A DNA stretch of 64,000 nucleotides from Candidatus Woesearchaeota archaeon (GCA_016192915.1 JACPTF010000013.1:20959-84958), one strand, 5' to 3'; numbered from the stretch's first letter, positions 1 through 7,618 are shown. Numbers and translations are program-made. The notes: generated from the letters alone by a model not told the origin.

Positions 1-1094
1 GAGATTTTCTGCTGCAGCTGCTGCGAGGACAATTTAAGAGCCTCATTCCGGCTTATTTCAGACTCGGCATCAGACCTAAGCTGCTCGGCTGACAAAAGCT
101 CTTCCTCAAGCGACTTCCTGCTTTCAACCTGGTGCAGCAGCATATCTGAAAAAGCCTTAAGCCTTGAAAGGCTTGAGGAAAGCTGCGCGACTGCATCAGA
201 ATTATCCTGCAGCTGCGATTTCAGCAAAGCGATTTCCTTATTAGTTGCGGAGATTTCAGCCTCCTTGGACGTGATTAGCTTTTTCTTCTCAGAAATAACA
301 GCCCCTGTTGTGCCGAGCTGGCTCTTTAAGCTGTTAAGCTGCCTTGCTTTTTCATCCAGCAATTTCAGCGAGCCCTGCTTCTGCTGCAGCAACTGCCCGG
401 TTTTTTCAATAAGCGGCTGAAGTGCCAAGAGCTTTTTCTCAACAGTCGCCAAATCACCAGCCAGTTGCCCAGACTGCTGCTGCTTCTGCGGCAGGTCCTC
501 AATCCTGGCAGAAAGCTCCCTCTTATTCTCGCGAAGGGCCTGCATAACGATGCCCGTGTTTTCCCGGACAAGCTTATACTTCTCAACCTGAAACACCCTG
601 TGCAGCGTGTCAAGCCTCACCTGAGGATCCTCAAAAAGGATGTGCTTCATCTCCTCCTGGGGCGTGTAGACTGTGAAACGGTAAATCATGCCCTTGGACT
701 TTTTCAGGAGCTCCTTCGGATAGCCAAGCATTTCCAGAACTCTGGCCCGGAGCTCCTCTGCCGTGCAGAACTGCTTAACGCCATTAACCACAATAAAGCC
801 CTCATCCTGCCTTATGGAGTCCTTAAGGCGCTTCAGGCTCCTGCGAATAACCACGTCCTTGCCGTCAAAAGTAAAAACCATCTCAACATAGCCCGACTGC
901 TTGCCATGGCGCAAAATAGCCTCCCCGGAAAGAAGTCCCTTGCTGATGCCGAAAAGCGCAAACTCAATAGCCAAAAGGACAGTAGACTTCCCGCTGCCAA
1001 TATCACCTGAAAGAAGCACAGTGCCTTCGGGAAACCCAATCTCCTGGGTAAGGTAGCTGCGGATGTTGTGGAGCTTGATAGACTTTATAATCAT
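1..1094 (-). CDS. rad50: Rad50 DNA repair ATPase, N-terminal part (runs off the left edge)
   Basis: Double-strand-break repair ATPase that normally acts with Mre11. About 364 residues are visible, with no in-frame stop down to base 1, so the 3' part lies outside the window. The first residues MIIKSIKLHNIRSY are the typical Rad50/SMC start, and the P-loop GDIGSGKST sits at residues 30-38. After about residue 200 the sequence becomes rich in L, Q, K and E and reads as coiled coil, as expected before the zinc hook. The ATG at 1094 lies about 27 bases from a TATA-like CATTTTTATTG, which fits a leaderless start. The partner genes (mre11, herA) would have to lie to the left; nurA is in this window but 22 kb away. 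Confidence 0.9.
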   Translation of the reverse strand, partial: MIIKSIKLHNIRSYLTQEIGFPEGTVLLSGDIGSGKSTVLLAIEFALFGISKGLLSGEAILRHGKQSGYVEMVFTFDGKDVVIRRSLKRLKDSIRQDEGFIVVNGVKQFCTAEELRARVLEMLGYPKELLKKSKGMIYRFTVYTPQEEMKHILFEDPQVRLDTLHRVFQVEKYKLVRENTGIVMQALRENKRELSARIEDLPQKQQQSGQLAGDLATVEKKLLALQPLIEKTGQLLQQKQGSLKLLDEKARQLNSLKSQLGTTGAVISEKKKLITSKEAEISATNKEIALLKSQLQDNSDAVAQLSSSLSRLKAFSDMLLHQVESRKSLEEELLSAEQLRSDAESEISRNEALKLSSQQLQQKI

Positions 1095-1137
1095 GCTGTG
1101 CAGGATGGCTGCTGGCAATAAAAATGTTTTTGAAAAA

Positions 1138-1149
1138 ATTTAAATATAC
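1138..1149 (+). promoter_or_regulatory. TATA box for the 96-aa protein gene
   Basis: ATTTAAATATAC is centred 27 bases before the ATG at 1171. This spacing recurs throughout the window and implies a leaderless transcript. Confidence 0.6.
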
Positions 1150-1170
1150 ACGTAAATTAGCTGTTCTGCT

Positions 1171-1461
1171 ATGGGAACAGACTTAGAACTTCGCCTTAGC
1201 AGAATAGTCGGGGAAGGCAGGAACGTTGCCGTTTCTTTTGGTGATGGGGAGCTAAATGGAGTTAGAGCACCGTTAGTTGAAATTATTCTTGAGGATGGGA
1301 GGCTGGTTGAAGTACCAGTAAACCCACAACCAGGGAAGAAGCCAAGCTACCAGCTTATCAAGGATGGAGAAACGCTGTACGTTGATCCAAGTCTGCATAC
1401 CCTTAAAGTGGTTGACCATAGCGGCCAAGTTTTAAGCCAACAGAAATACAGTAACCGCTGA
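1171..1461 (+). CDS. Hypothetical 96-aa protein
   Basis: I do not recognise this protein. It is small, soluble and beta-rich in appearance (VAVSFGDGELNGV, VEIILEDGRLVEV, ETLYVDPSLHTLKVV) with no membrane segment or cysteine motif. The start is supported by a TATA box exactly 27 bases upstream. It is followed after 2 bases by the DUF131 membrane gene, so the two are probably co-transcribed. Confidence 0.7.
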   Translation: MGTDLELRLSRIVGEGRNVAVSFGDGELNGVRAPLVEIILEDGRLVEVPVNPQPGKKPSYQLIKDGETLYVDPSLHTLKVVDHSGQVLSQQKYSNR

Positions 1462-1463
1462 AG

Positions 1464-1721
1464 ATGACCAATGAACAGCTTCTGCAGTTAGGTGTACTTG
1501 TTGTTTTTATTGGCCTCATCATAATAATCGGCAGTTTCTTATTTGCGGCGCATGACAAAGAAAGAGGCAAAAGCACGTTCAAATTCTCTGTGGTCGGCTT
1601 CCTGGGATTTATTCCGTTTGGGTTCAGCAACGACAAAAAGCTGTTGCTATTCGGAATAATATTAACCATAGTTGTAGGGGCTGCAACAATGCTACTGTTC
1701 TCAAGAAATCTTAAGCCTTAA
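1464..1721 (+). CDS. DUF131-family small membrane protein
   Basis: An 85-aa protein with two hydrophobic segments (about residues 8-28 and 62-80) joined by a loop. The segment GFLGFIPFGFSNDKKLLLFG corresponds to the GPIPIVFG-(T/S)DKK pattern of the archaeal DUF131 (TIGR00304) family, and the length also fits. Its function is unknown. It lies 2 bases after the 96-aa gene and overlaps the convergent isomerase gene by 4 bases. Confidence 0.75.
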   Translation: MTNEQLLQLGVLVVFIGLIIIIGSFLFAAHDKERGKSTFKFSVVGFLGFIPFGFSNDKKLLLFGIILTIVVGAATMLLFSRNLKP

Positions 1722-2722
1722 ACAAACGGAACCCTGCCAAGCTGCTTCTTGAAGTCCTCAATGATGGCTACCGGCTCTGGGTCAACGCCTGTAAGCTTTG
1801 CAAGGTAAACGCTCGCGAGGTCGCCTATGTGAACGGCAGAGAGGATTCTCGTCAGAAGATGCTCACCTTTTATCACTATCTGGGTTGAGGGAACGCCCTT
1901 GCTGCCAATCATGTCCTTTGTGAGCTTTATCCTCTCCTTAATCCGGCGGCTGTCAGCCTCGTCTTCAATCATGACTGCATAATAATTCGCGTTAAGCTTT
2001 GAAAAGCCAACCAGCTCGTTGTGGTTGAGCTCGGGAAAAAAGTTGCTGAACGCGTGAACCTTCGCATTCTCATTGAGCTCCGATTTCCAGCGGTAGGCAA
2101 TCCCGGCAAACCTGTCAGACGAATAAATCAGGGGAACCTTGCCAACAAGCTTCTCAGCCAGCGACCTTGCGCGTTCCTTATAATTCGCTGCGGCAGCCTT
2201 AAGCGACGAAATTGCTGAAGAAATCTCAGAGGAAGGGTCAGGGATAAGGCCTGACGCGTGCATAACGTTGAGAAGCGGAAGGAAAAGGTAAGGAAGCGCT
2301 GCCCTGGGCTGGATGCCTTCCGGAAGGGCAACAAGAGGCTTGTTGAGCTCCCCAGCCTGCTTCAGGATTCTTCCGCCGGAAGAAACAACAACAATCCGCG
2401 CACCCTTCCTCATCGCAGACTTAAAGGAGGAAAGCGTTTCCTCAGTGTTGCCGGAATAAGAGCTTACAAAAACAAGGGTCTTGCTGTCAACAAAAGCAGG
2501 AACCTCGTAACTTCTTGAAACGTGAACGTGGAGATTCGGGGCCTTTTCAGAGCAGTATATCTGAAGAAGGTCGCCTGCTATTGCGGAGCCCCCCATCCCG
2601 GCAATGACAACCTTATCAACACCAGAAACCCTAATACCAGAACCAAGGCTTTTTGCCTCAGACAAATGCTCGGGAAAGCGCTCAACAAGTGCAATATAGG
2701 AATCAGCAGACACGTCAATCAC
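1718..2722 (-). CDS. Bifunctional phosphoglucose/phosphomannose isomerase (SIS domains)
   Basis: Archaeal PGI/PMI-family enzyme interconverting glucose-6-P or mannose-6-P with fructose-6-P in the cytoplasm. The first SIS domain carries VVIAGMGGSAIAGD and VSSYSGNTEET, and the second half carries the catalytic-region segment SNFFPELNHNELVGF. About 334 aa from the GTG at 2722 (VIDVSADSY), which is close to family length. An upstream TTG at 2755 would add 11 residues (LVFEKFCWFAL) that are not family-like, and a GTG at 2713 is a further alternative. The fold and family are clear, but whether both sugars are used cannot be read from the sequence. Confidence 0.87.
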   Translation of the reverse strand: MIDVSADSYIALVERFPEHLSEAKSLGSGIRVSGVDKVVIAGMGGSAIAGDLLQIYCSEKAPNLHVHVSRSYEVPAFVDSKTLVFVSSYSGNTEETLSSFKSAMRKGARIVVVSSGGRILKQAGELNKPLVALPEGIQPRAALPYLFLPLLNVMHASGLIPDPSSEISSAISSLKAAAANYKERARSLAEKLVGKVPLIYSSDRFAGIAYRWKSELNENAKVHAFSNFFPELNHNELVGFSKLNANYYAVMIEDEADSRRIKERIKLTKDMIGSKGVPSTQIVIKGEHLLTRILSAVHIGDLASVYLAKLTGVDPEPVAIIEDFKKQLGRVPFV

Positions 2723-2875
2723 CAGTGCAAACCAGCAAAATTTTTCAAACACCAAACAAAGTAATTATTTTACGATGCAACAGTGGATGCGCAATATATA
2801 AATATTGCGCTGCGGCTTTTTGCGGCTGGCTGCATTAGTAACCACTGCAGTCAACGACAATTTCACACCAAAACG

Positions 2876-2884
2876 CTTATAAAG
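2876..2884 (+). promoter_or_regulatory. TATA box of the eL15 gene
   Basis: CTTATAAAG is centred 27 bases before the ATG at 2907, not before the true eL15 start at 2945. Transcription should therefore begin at the first base of an inserted hairpin element that carries its own short reading frame. Confidence 0.6.
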
Positions 2885-2905
2885 CACTGCAAAAATCCTT
2901 CAAGG

Positions 2906-2940
2906 CATGACCTTCTTAGGAAGAATGTCAATCAAGAAAC
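2906..2940 (+). repeat. Family 1 palindromic element in the eL15 leader
   Basis: CATGACCTTCTTAGGAAGAA followed by TGTCAATCAAGAAAC. The arms GACCTTCTT and AAGAAtGTC pair, and the 3' tail AATCAAGAAA is the family signature. It starts at the predicted transcription start and creates a 13-codon upstream frame (MTFLGRMSIKKRK) at 2907-2948, whose TGA overlaps the eL15 ATG. Confidence 0.7.
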
Positions 2941-2944
2941 GAAA

Positions 2945-3520
2945 ATGAATCTTTACTCACGGATTAGCAAGGCGTGGCAGGAGCAGCCTGAGCAGTTCGA
3001 CGCTGCACAGAGGGAGCGGCTAATAAAGTGGAGAACTGAATCTGTAACATTACGAATAGCTCACCCAACAAGGCTTGACAGGGCCCATGCGCTTGGCTAC
3101 AAGGCAAAGCCGGGCTTCATTGTCGTAAGGCAAAGGGTTGACCGAGGAGGCAGGCAAAGGCCCCAGATAAGAAAGGTCAGGAAGACCTCACACGCAAGGC
3201 AAACCAAGGTACTCAGCAAGAACTACCAGCAGGTAGCGGAAGAAAGGACAGCCCGAAGATTCCCGAACCTTGAAGTTCTCAATTCCTACTACGCTGGAAA
3301 GGACGGCCAGCATTACTGGTACGAGATAATAATGGTTGACAAGCAGCACCCCGGCATACTTGCAGACAAAAGAATAAGCTGGATAGCAAGGCAGCAAAAC
3401 AGGCGAAGGGTGTTCCGCGGATTAACTTCTGCAGCAAAGAGGAGAAGAGGGCTGCACAAGAAAGGAATAGGCACGGAAAAGATGAGGCCCAGCCTGAGAG
3501 CGCACCAAAGAACGAAATAA
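2945..3520 (+). CDS. rpl15e: 50S ribosomal protein L15e (eL15)
   Basis: A 191-aa eL15 of the large ribosomal subunit. The hallmark segments are present: MNLYSRISKAWQEQP at the start, RLDRAHALGYKAKPGF, then VRQRVDRGGRQRPQIR, LEVLNSYYAGKDGQHYWYEI, and the basic tail GLTSAAKRRRGLHKKGIGTE. The reading frame extends upstream to 2783, but homologues begin at the ATG at 2945. That ATG overlaps the stop of a short frame inside the preceding hairpin element (ATGA arrangement), so translation may depend on termination-reinitiation. This is unusual for an archaeal ribosomal protein gene. Confidence 0.95.
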   Translation: MNLYSRISKAWQEQPEQFDAAQRERLIKWRTESVTLRIAHPTRLDRAHALGYKAKPGFIVVRQRVDRGGRQRPQIRKVRKTSHARQTKVLSKNYQQVAEERTARRFPNLEVLNSYYAGKDGQHYWYEIIMVDKQHPGILADKRISWIARQQNRRRVFRGLTSAAKRRRGLHKKGIGTEKMRPSLRAHQRTK

Positions 3521-3550
3521 AAGCCACTTCTGTAGCTTCTTTAGAAAAAC

Positions 3551-3559
3551 TTTAAATAC
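3551..3559 (+). promoter_or_regulatory. TATA box of the 60-aa zinc-ribbon gene
   Basis: TTTAAATAC is centred 27 bases before the GTG start codon at 3582. Confidence 0.55.
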
Positions 3560-3581
3560 TTTGCAAATGCAGGGCTGAAAC

Positions 3582-3764
3582 GTGGCATTACCAAAGCTTT
3601 ACTGCACAAGCTGCAACTACCAATTTGTCCCGAAAACAGAAAAGGTGCCAAACAGGTGCCCCTACTGCGACAGGCTCGGAACAGTTGAGAAAGTAATGCA
3701 GATGCAGGACCTACTGGACGATGTAGGCAGGGAAACAATCGAGAAGGAAGAAAGAAACAGGTAA
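3582..3764 (+). CDS. Small zinc-ribbon protein
   Basis: A 60-aa protein with one four-cysteine zinc ribbon (CTSCNYQF then CPYCDRLG) and an acidic C-terminal helix (DDVGRETIEKEERNR). The start is GTG, supported by a TATA box at the standard distance. Such small zinc ribbons are common in archaea and often bind nucleic acid or RNA polymerase, but nothing here shows a specific partner. Confidence 0.75.
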   Translation: MALPKLYCTSCNYQFVPKTEKVPNRCPYCDRLGTVEKVMQMQDLLDDVGRETIEKEERNR

Positions 3765-3777
3765 GATTAATCAGCTT

Positions 3778-3921
3778 CCCAAGTCGCAAATCGGGTTGCG
3801 CCCGATTGCTCATTCCGCCGTCCGCGGAATTGCGCTGTTGCGACTGGGCCCAATCGGCCGCTGCAAATCCTGCTTTGGCAGGATTGCACAGTCGGCTACT
3901 GCCGACTTGTGCCGATTTGGG
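3778..3921. repeat. Family 2 twin cloverleaf palindrome at the DUF1385 3' end
   Basis: A 144-base element made of two adjacent units. Unit 1 has outer arms CCCAAGTCGCA and TGCGACTGGG enclosing hairpins AATCGGG-CCCGATT and ATTCCGC-GCGGAAT. Unit 2 has outer arms CCCAATCGGC and GCCGATTTGGG enclosing AATCCTGC-GCAGGATT and AGTCGGC-GCCGACT. It is read in frame at the end of the minus-strand DUF1385 gene as NPNR..IGPSR and supplies its stop. Confidence 0.8.
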
Positions 3922-4802
3922 TTTCTCAGAACAGCCTTAAGAGCTGCAACAGCCACAGCAATCTGGCCAGCATCAGGCTCCTTGGTAGTTATGCGCTGAA
4001 GCAGCAAGCCAGGAAACACCAGCAGCCTCATGAAGATGTTTTTCTCAAATTTTGCGCCCAAACGAAGCAGCTCATACGAAACACCAGCTATAACTGGAAA
4101 AAGCACTATCCTTGACAGCAGCTTCGGAATAAATCCTTCCGGATTAACAAGCGAGAAAACGAAAATGCTCACAATTACTACGATAAGAAGGAAGCTAGTC
4201 CCGCAGCGGGGATGCATAGCGGGATATTTCCTAATCTTCTGCGGCAGAAGCTGCTCACTGTGCTCATAAGCGTGAATGGTCATGTGCTCCGCTCCATGGT
4301 ACTGGAAAAGGCGCTGCACATCCTTAAAGAACGAAATGAAGACCAGATAGCTGAGAAAAGCAAGCAGGCGAAGCACGCCATCAACAACATTGAACCAAAA
4401 GGGGTTATTTTTCACAAAAAAATTAGCCAGGAACAGCGGAGCAGCCACAAAGAGAGCAATGGCAAGAACAATCGCCACAGCAAAAGAAATAAACATCTCC
4501 TTGCCACCAAGGACGTCCTTGCCCTTTTCATCCTTGCCACCAGCAACGTTCGCAGAGAAAGCAAGGGCCTTAAAGCCGATAACGAGCGTTTCATAGAGAA
4601 CGCCAACGCCCCGCACCAGCGGCCACCTGAAAGGCTTCACTCTTTCCGAAAGAGGCTTAATCACCCACTTCTGCGTTATTATCCTGCCTGATTCTGCCCT
4701 CACGGCAACCGCAGTCCTTTCCTTGCTGCGCATCAGGACGCCCTCAATAATGGCCTGGCCGCCAACAAGAAGCAACTGATTTTTAGTGTCCGGAACTTTC
4801 AT
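3810..4802 (-). CDS. DUF1385 (YqhQ-like) membrane protein with a repeat-encoded tail
   Basis: About 330 aa. The N-terminal motif VGGQAIIEGVLMRS and the later HGAEHMTIHAYE and HPRCGTSF are conserved DUF1385 signatures (possible metal-binding residues), with several membrane segments between about residues 95 and 245. The function is unknown in the family. The ATG at 4802 is preferred over the GTG at 4817 because the TATA box at 4826-4836 lies 28 bases upstream. The last roughly 35 residues, from NPNRHKSAVADC onward, are encoded by the family 2 palindrome and are probably not ancestral; the stop codon is also inside it. Confidence 0.85.
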   Translation of the reverse strand: MKVPDTKNQLLLVGGQAIIEGVLMRSKERTAVAVRAESGRIITQKWVIKPLSERVKPFRWPLVRGVGVLYETLVIGFKALAFSANVAGGKDEKGKDVLGGKEMFISFAVAIVLAIALFVAAPLFLANFFVKNNPFWFNVVDGVLRLLAFLSYLVFISFFKDVQRLFQYHGAEHMTIHAYEHSEQLLPQKIRKYPAMHPRCGTSFLLIVVIVSIFVFSLVNPEGFIPKLLSRIVLFPVIAGVSYELLRLGAKFEKNIFMRLLVFPGLLLQRITTKEPDAGQIAVAVAALKAVLRNPNRHKSAVADCAILPKQDLQRPIGPSRNSAIPRTAE

Positions 4803-4825
4803 AAAAGCAAAAGCCACGGCTTCAG

Positions 4826-4858
4826 TTATATAAATATTGGGGAAAATTATTTAAAATT
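4826..4858. promoter_or_regulatory. Divergent TATA boxes for DUF1385 and alaX
   Basis: TTATATAAATA (4826-4836) is placed 28 bases from the minus-strand ATG at 4802. TTATTTAAAATT (4847-4858) is placed about 30 bases from the plus-strand ATG at 4883. Two separate boxes thus serve the divergent pair. Confidence 0.6.
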
Positions 4859-4882
4859 GCGGCAAATGGCTTAATCCGCAAG

Positions 4883-5587
4883 ATGACTCAAACAATTTTC
4901 CTAGACGACTGCTACGCCAAAGAGTGCGACGCAGGTGTCGTGGCTGCTGAAGGCAGCAAGGTTGAGCTCGACAAAACAGTGTTCTGCTACGAAGGGGGAG
5001 GGCAGCCGTCTGACAACGGGAAGGTAACATGCAATGGCAACGAATACAATGTTGTTGACGTCAAAAAAGAATCCGGAAAGATAATGCACTACCTTGACAA
5101 GCCAGGGCTGAAGCAGGGAGATAATGTGCACTGCACTGTTGACTGGGAGCGAAGGCACAAACTCATGAGGTACCATACGGCAGCCCACATTTTATCAGCA
5201 ATAATTAACAAAAACACAGGAGCGCTGATAACAGGAAACCAAATCTCGCTTGACCAGGCAAGGTTTGACTTTGACCTTGAAAACTTTGACCGCGCAGTGA
5301 TTGAGGAGTGCGTGAAAGAGGCAAATGCCGCAATAGGCAGAAATATGGCTGTTAAAATGTATTTTTTGCCAAGGGAAGAAGCGATGAAAATACCGGGCGT
5401 TGTCAAGCTCGCGAACGCCTTGCCGCCGCAAATACAGCAGCTGCGGATTGTTGAGATTGGTGACGTTGACATCCAAGCCGATGGCGGAACGCATGTAGGC
5501 AACACCTCAGAGATTGGCACTGTTGAGATTATCAAGATGGACAACAAGGGCAAGAGCAACAGGAGGATTTACTTCAGGCTTGTGTAG
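4883..5587 (+). CDS. alaX: Alanyl-tRNA editing protein AlaX
   Basis: A 234-aa stand-alone editing domain that hydrolyses mischarged Ser- or Gly-tRNA(Ala). It carries the metal motif HTAAH (residues 98-102), GTHVGNTSEIG (202-212) and the glycine-rich N-terminal segment CYEGGGQPSDNG typical of AlaX-M proteins. In AlaRS the last motif reads CGGTH; here the Cys position is Asp (D200), so the zinc ligand set may differ. Leaderless start from the TATA box at 4847-4858. Confidence 0.88.
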   Translation: MTQTIFLDDCYAKECDAGVVAAEGSKVELDKTVFCYEGGGQPSDNGKVTCNGNEYNVVDVKKESGKIMHYLDKPGLKQGDNVHCTVDWERRHKLMRYHTAAHILSAIINKNTGALITGNQISLDQARFDFDLENFDRAVIEECVKEANAAIGRNMAVKMYFLPREEAMKIPGVVKLANALPPQIQQLRIVEIGDVDIQADGGTHVGNTSEIGTVEIIKMDNKGKSNRRIYFRLV

Positions 5588-5599
5588 AGGCGGTACGAA

Positions 5600-5818
5600 A
5601 TGACATCACGGGAAATAGTAAACGGTGGAGGCAACATGGTTATTGTCCGAAACTTGAACGAACAACCAGAACAAGACGAAAGGAATGATGCTATTAAGGC
5701 CGCAGTCGCCAATTTGCAAAAGAAAAGGAGACGAAAGAAAAGGATACAAAACATATTTTTTGGATTTGTTGTTATTGTTCTGGCAGTAATTGCGTTTATT
5801 GTGCTCAAGAAATTCTAG
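5600..5818 (+). CDS. Hypothetical single-span membrane protein
   Basis: A 72-aa protein with a charged N-terminal half, a basic stretch KKRRRKKR, one C-terminal hydrophobic segment (FFGFVVIVLAVIAFIVL) and KKF at the end. It looks tail-anchored or type II. The start may be 5600, or the ATG at 5636 (MVIVRNLNEQ), which is preceded by GGAGG. It follows alaX by 12 bases and may be co-transcribed. No family recognised. Confidence 0.55.
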   Translation: MTSREIVNGGGNMVIVRNLNEQPEQDERNDAIKAAVANLQKKRRRKKRIQNIFFGFVVIVLAVIAFIVLKKF

Positions 5819-5830
5819 TGCGTTTTGTGC

Positions 5831-5913
5831 GCCGGGCCAGGGACTTGAACCCTGATGGCTGTGGAGCCACTCGTTTCTGAAACGAGCGCGTCTACCGATT
5901 TCGCCAGCCCGGC
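5831..5913 (-). tRNA. tRNA-Leu (CAG)
   Basis: Class II tRNA of 83 nt. It has acceptor arms GCCGGGC and GCCCGGC, D-arm region GAAATCGGTAGAC, anticodon stem CTCGT-ACGAG with loop TTCAGAA (anticodon CAG), long variable arm TGGCTCCACAGCCA and T-arm CAGGGTTCAAGTCCCTG. The base after the acceptor stem is G, whereas archaeal tRNA-Leu usually has A73, which is mildly unusual. No CCA is encoded. Confidence 0.93.
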
Positions 5914-6074
5914 TTTGCACAAACGCTTGATTAATTTGGATTTTATTGTTCATAAGTTTTAGCCAAGAATTTGAGGAAAATTTGCGAAAGTTGTGGAAGA
6001 AATACCGACAATGCCAAAACTCTTTCGGCTTTTTATGAATTTTCCGAAAATCTTTCAACAAAACCGAACAAAGG

Positions 6075-6085
6075 TTTAAATATAA
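6075..6085 (+). promoter_or_regulatory. TATA box of a putative small RNA
   Basis: TTTAAATATAA is centred 27 bases before 6107, the exact point where similarity to the antisense strand of tRNA-Leu begins. Confidence 0.5.
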
Positions 6086-6106
6086 GTTATGCCATAATAA
6101 AATCAT

Positions 6107-6190
6107 ATGGCTGTGGAGTAACCTTCGGGTTCGGCTACCGATTTCGGAGCCCGATTCCCAAGTCGTGCAAAGGCACGATTTGGGCTTTTT
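6107..6190 (+). ncRNA. Putative small RNA complementary to tRNA-Leu, or a tRNA-Leu remnant
   Basis: Three blocks match the strand opposite the tRNA-Leu gene: ATGGCTGTGGAG (variable arm), CTACCGATTTCG (D-arm) and AGCCCG (acceptor). Between the first two, the anticodon arm is replaced by the hairpin AACC-ttcg-GGTT. The unit has its own TATA box and ends in a GC-rich hairpin followed by TTTTTT. Alternatives are a decayed minus-strand tRNA-Leu copy or a broken leaderless gene (MAVE then stop). No C/D box motifs are seen. Confidence 0.4.
6157..6184. repeat. Family 2 single hairpin
   Basis: CCCAAGTCGTGC-aaag-GCACGATTTGGG followed by CTTTTTT. The arms match the family 2 palindromes found inside genes; with the T-run it could also end the putative small RNA. 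Confidence 0.65.
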
Positions 6191-6312
6191 TCTCATTTTT
6201 GGTTGAGCGTTTTTCCGGGGGCGCTTTTTGCCGCAGCAAAAAGGGTCCACTGGACACTGGACACGTGCCAGGACAAGGTATTTAAGCCAGAGTAGCAGTT
6301 ACTGCAGCTGCA

Positions 6313-7104
6313 ATGATTCAAAGCTCGTTCATATTTCTTGAAAAAATAACCGCTGCAAGGGAGAGGAAACTCTGGCAGCAGGGTATACTGAGCTGGGATG
6401 ATTTTTTGAAAACAGAGAGGATAAGAGGAATATCAACAGCTGCAAAGAAATACTACGACCGCAAAATAATTGAGGCAAGAAAGCAGCTTTATCTTGAGAA
6501 CAGCAACTATTTTGCCAGCTTAATGCCGCAGGCAGAGCACTGGCGGCTTTATGAGTTCTTTAAGGAAGAAGCGGTTTACATTGACATCGAGACAGACGGC
6601 CTCAGCGACAACAATGATGTGACGCTTGTCGGACTGTTTGACGGCTTTGACACAAAAACAATGATACGAAGAGTGAATCTGGACTGGCAGCGGCTGCGGA
6701 AGGAGCTGGAGAAGTACAGGATTGTTGTGACTTTTAACGGCAGCGTTTTTGACTTGCCGTTCATGGAGAGAAGGTATGGCAAGGTGCTGCCAAAGGTTCC
6801 GCACGTTGACTTACGCTTCTGCTGCAGCCGCATAGGACTAACCGGCGGCTTGAAAAAGATAGAAAAGGAACTCAACATCCACAGAGGCAACTCAATAGTT
6901 GAAGGGCTGTACGGCGGGGATGCTGCACAGCTTTACAGGATGTGGAGGGGAAGCGGCGACGACTACTACCTGCAGCTGCTGGTAGAGTACAATGAAGAGG
7001 ACGTGATTAACCTGAAAAGAATTGCCGAATATGCTTATGCAAAGCTAAAGACGCAATGCCTGCAACAGCAACCAATAAAAATAGCAGGTGTAAGTGATAG
7101 GTGA
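6313..7104 (+). CDS. Ribonuclease H-like 3'-5' exonuclease (YprB-type)
   Basis: A 263-aa predicted DEDD-type exonuclease. An N-terminal helical region is followed by the RNase H fold: YIDIETDG (D91, E93), a second motif VTFNGSVFDLPFMERRY, HVDLRFCCSRIGLTGGLK, and the last acidic motif YNEEDVINL. This matches the COG3359/YprB family of structure-specific nucleases; the substrate is unknown. The start is supported by TATA GTATTTAAG at 6278-6286. The gene ends within the start of the following Nudix gene, so the two are probably coupled. Confidence 0.82.
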   Translation: MIQSSFIFLEKITAARERKLWQQGILSWDDFLKTERIRGISTAAKKYYDRKIIEARKQLYLENSNYFASLMPQAEHWRLYEFFKEEAVYIDIETDGLSDNNDVTLVGLFDGFDTKTMIRRVNLDWQRLRKELEKYRIVVTFNGSVFDLPFMERRYGKVLPKVPHVDLRFCCSRIGLTGGLKKIEKELNIHRGNSIVEGLYGGDAAQLYRMWRGSGDDYYLQLLVEYNEEDVINLKRIAEYAYAKLKTQCLQQQPIKIAGVSDR

Positions 7105-7106
7105 TA

Positions 7107-7535
7107 ATGAAAGAAACCTCTGCAGGCGCAATCATCTTCAGGGTTGACAAGAAAAGCAAGAAACCGAAGTACTTGCTGCTGCACTACGGATCGGGGCACT
7201 GGGACTTTGTCAAAGGCCACATTGAGGGCAGCGAGACAGAGGAAGAGACGCTTCTCAGGGAGGCAAGGGAGGAGTCTGGGCTGACCGAATTACACATAAT
7301 AAGCGGGTTCAGGGAAAAGGTAAGCTACTTCTACAGAAAAGAAGGAGAAACAGTTCCAAAGGACGTAATATTCCTGCTGGCGCAAACGGCAGCTGCTGAG
7401 AAAGAAGTGAAGCTGTCATTTGAGCACTCAGAATACGTTTGGCTGGAATTTGCAGCTGCAGTGAAAAAAGTGACGTATGGCAACAGCAAGGAAGTCCTGA
7501 AAAAAGCTGACAGTTTCCTGAAAAAGTTTCAGTAG
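7107..7535 (+). CDS. Nudix hydrolase (Ap4A-type)
   Basis: A 142-aa Nudix protein. The Nudix box runs GHIEGSETEEETLLREAREESGL, i.e. G-x5-E-x7-REAREESG, with all catalytic acidic residues present. The N-terminus SAGAIIFR..LLLHYGSGHWDFVKGH is typical of diadenosine tetraphosphate hydrolases. ATG at 7107 is preferred; an in-frame GTG at 7101 would overlap the upstream stop. The likely role is clearing nucleotide metabolites, but the substrate is not proven by sequence. Confidence 0.85.
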   Translation: MKETSAGAIIFRVDKKSKKPKYLLLHYGSGHWDFVKGHIEGSETEEETLLREAREESGLTELHIISGFREKVSYFYRKEGETVPKDVIFLLAQTAAAEKEVKLSFEHSEYVWLEFAAAVKKVTYGNSKEVLKKADSFLKKFQ

Positions 7536-7618
7536 CAGCGAAGATTGTCCGAATAAATTGTAAATTTCCGAAAATTTTGCGGCTTTGTCCGTAAATTTTC
7601 CGACGAGAAAGGCGCAAA

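Larger units (their letters stand above)
5914..6312. other. 399-base gene-free interval: tRNA-Leu-like antisense unit plus hairpins
   Basis: Contents in order: an AT-rich stretch, a strong TATA box at 6075-6085, the tRNA-Leu-like segment (6107-6155), a family 2 single hairpin followed by a T-run (6157-6190), a further hairpin-rich stretch (TTTTTCC..GCGCTTTTTGCC..GCAAAAAGG, 6208-6250), and the TATA box GTATTTAAG (6278-6286) of the next gene. No convincing protein-coding frame is visible. Confidence 0.6.

Noticed and set aside
465..1010. A long plus-strand frame opposite the first gene
   Set aside because: It is antisense to a clear Rad50 reading frame with P-loop and coiled coil; its own sequence has no recognisable domain.
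4212..4691. A 159-codon plus-strand frame
   Set aside because: It lies opposite the DUF1385 gene, whose family motifs are on the other strand; no promoter or domain supports it.
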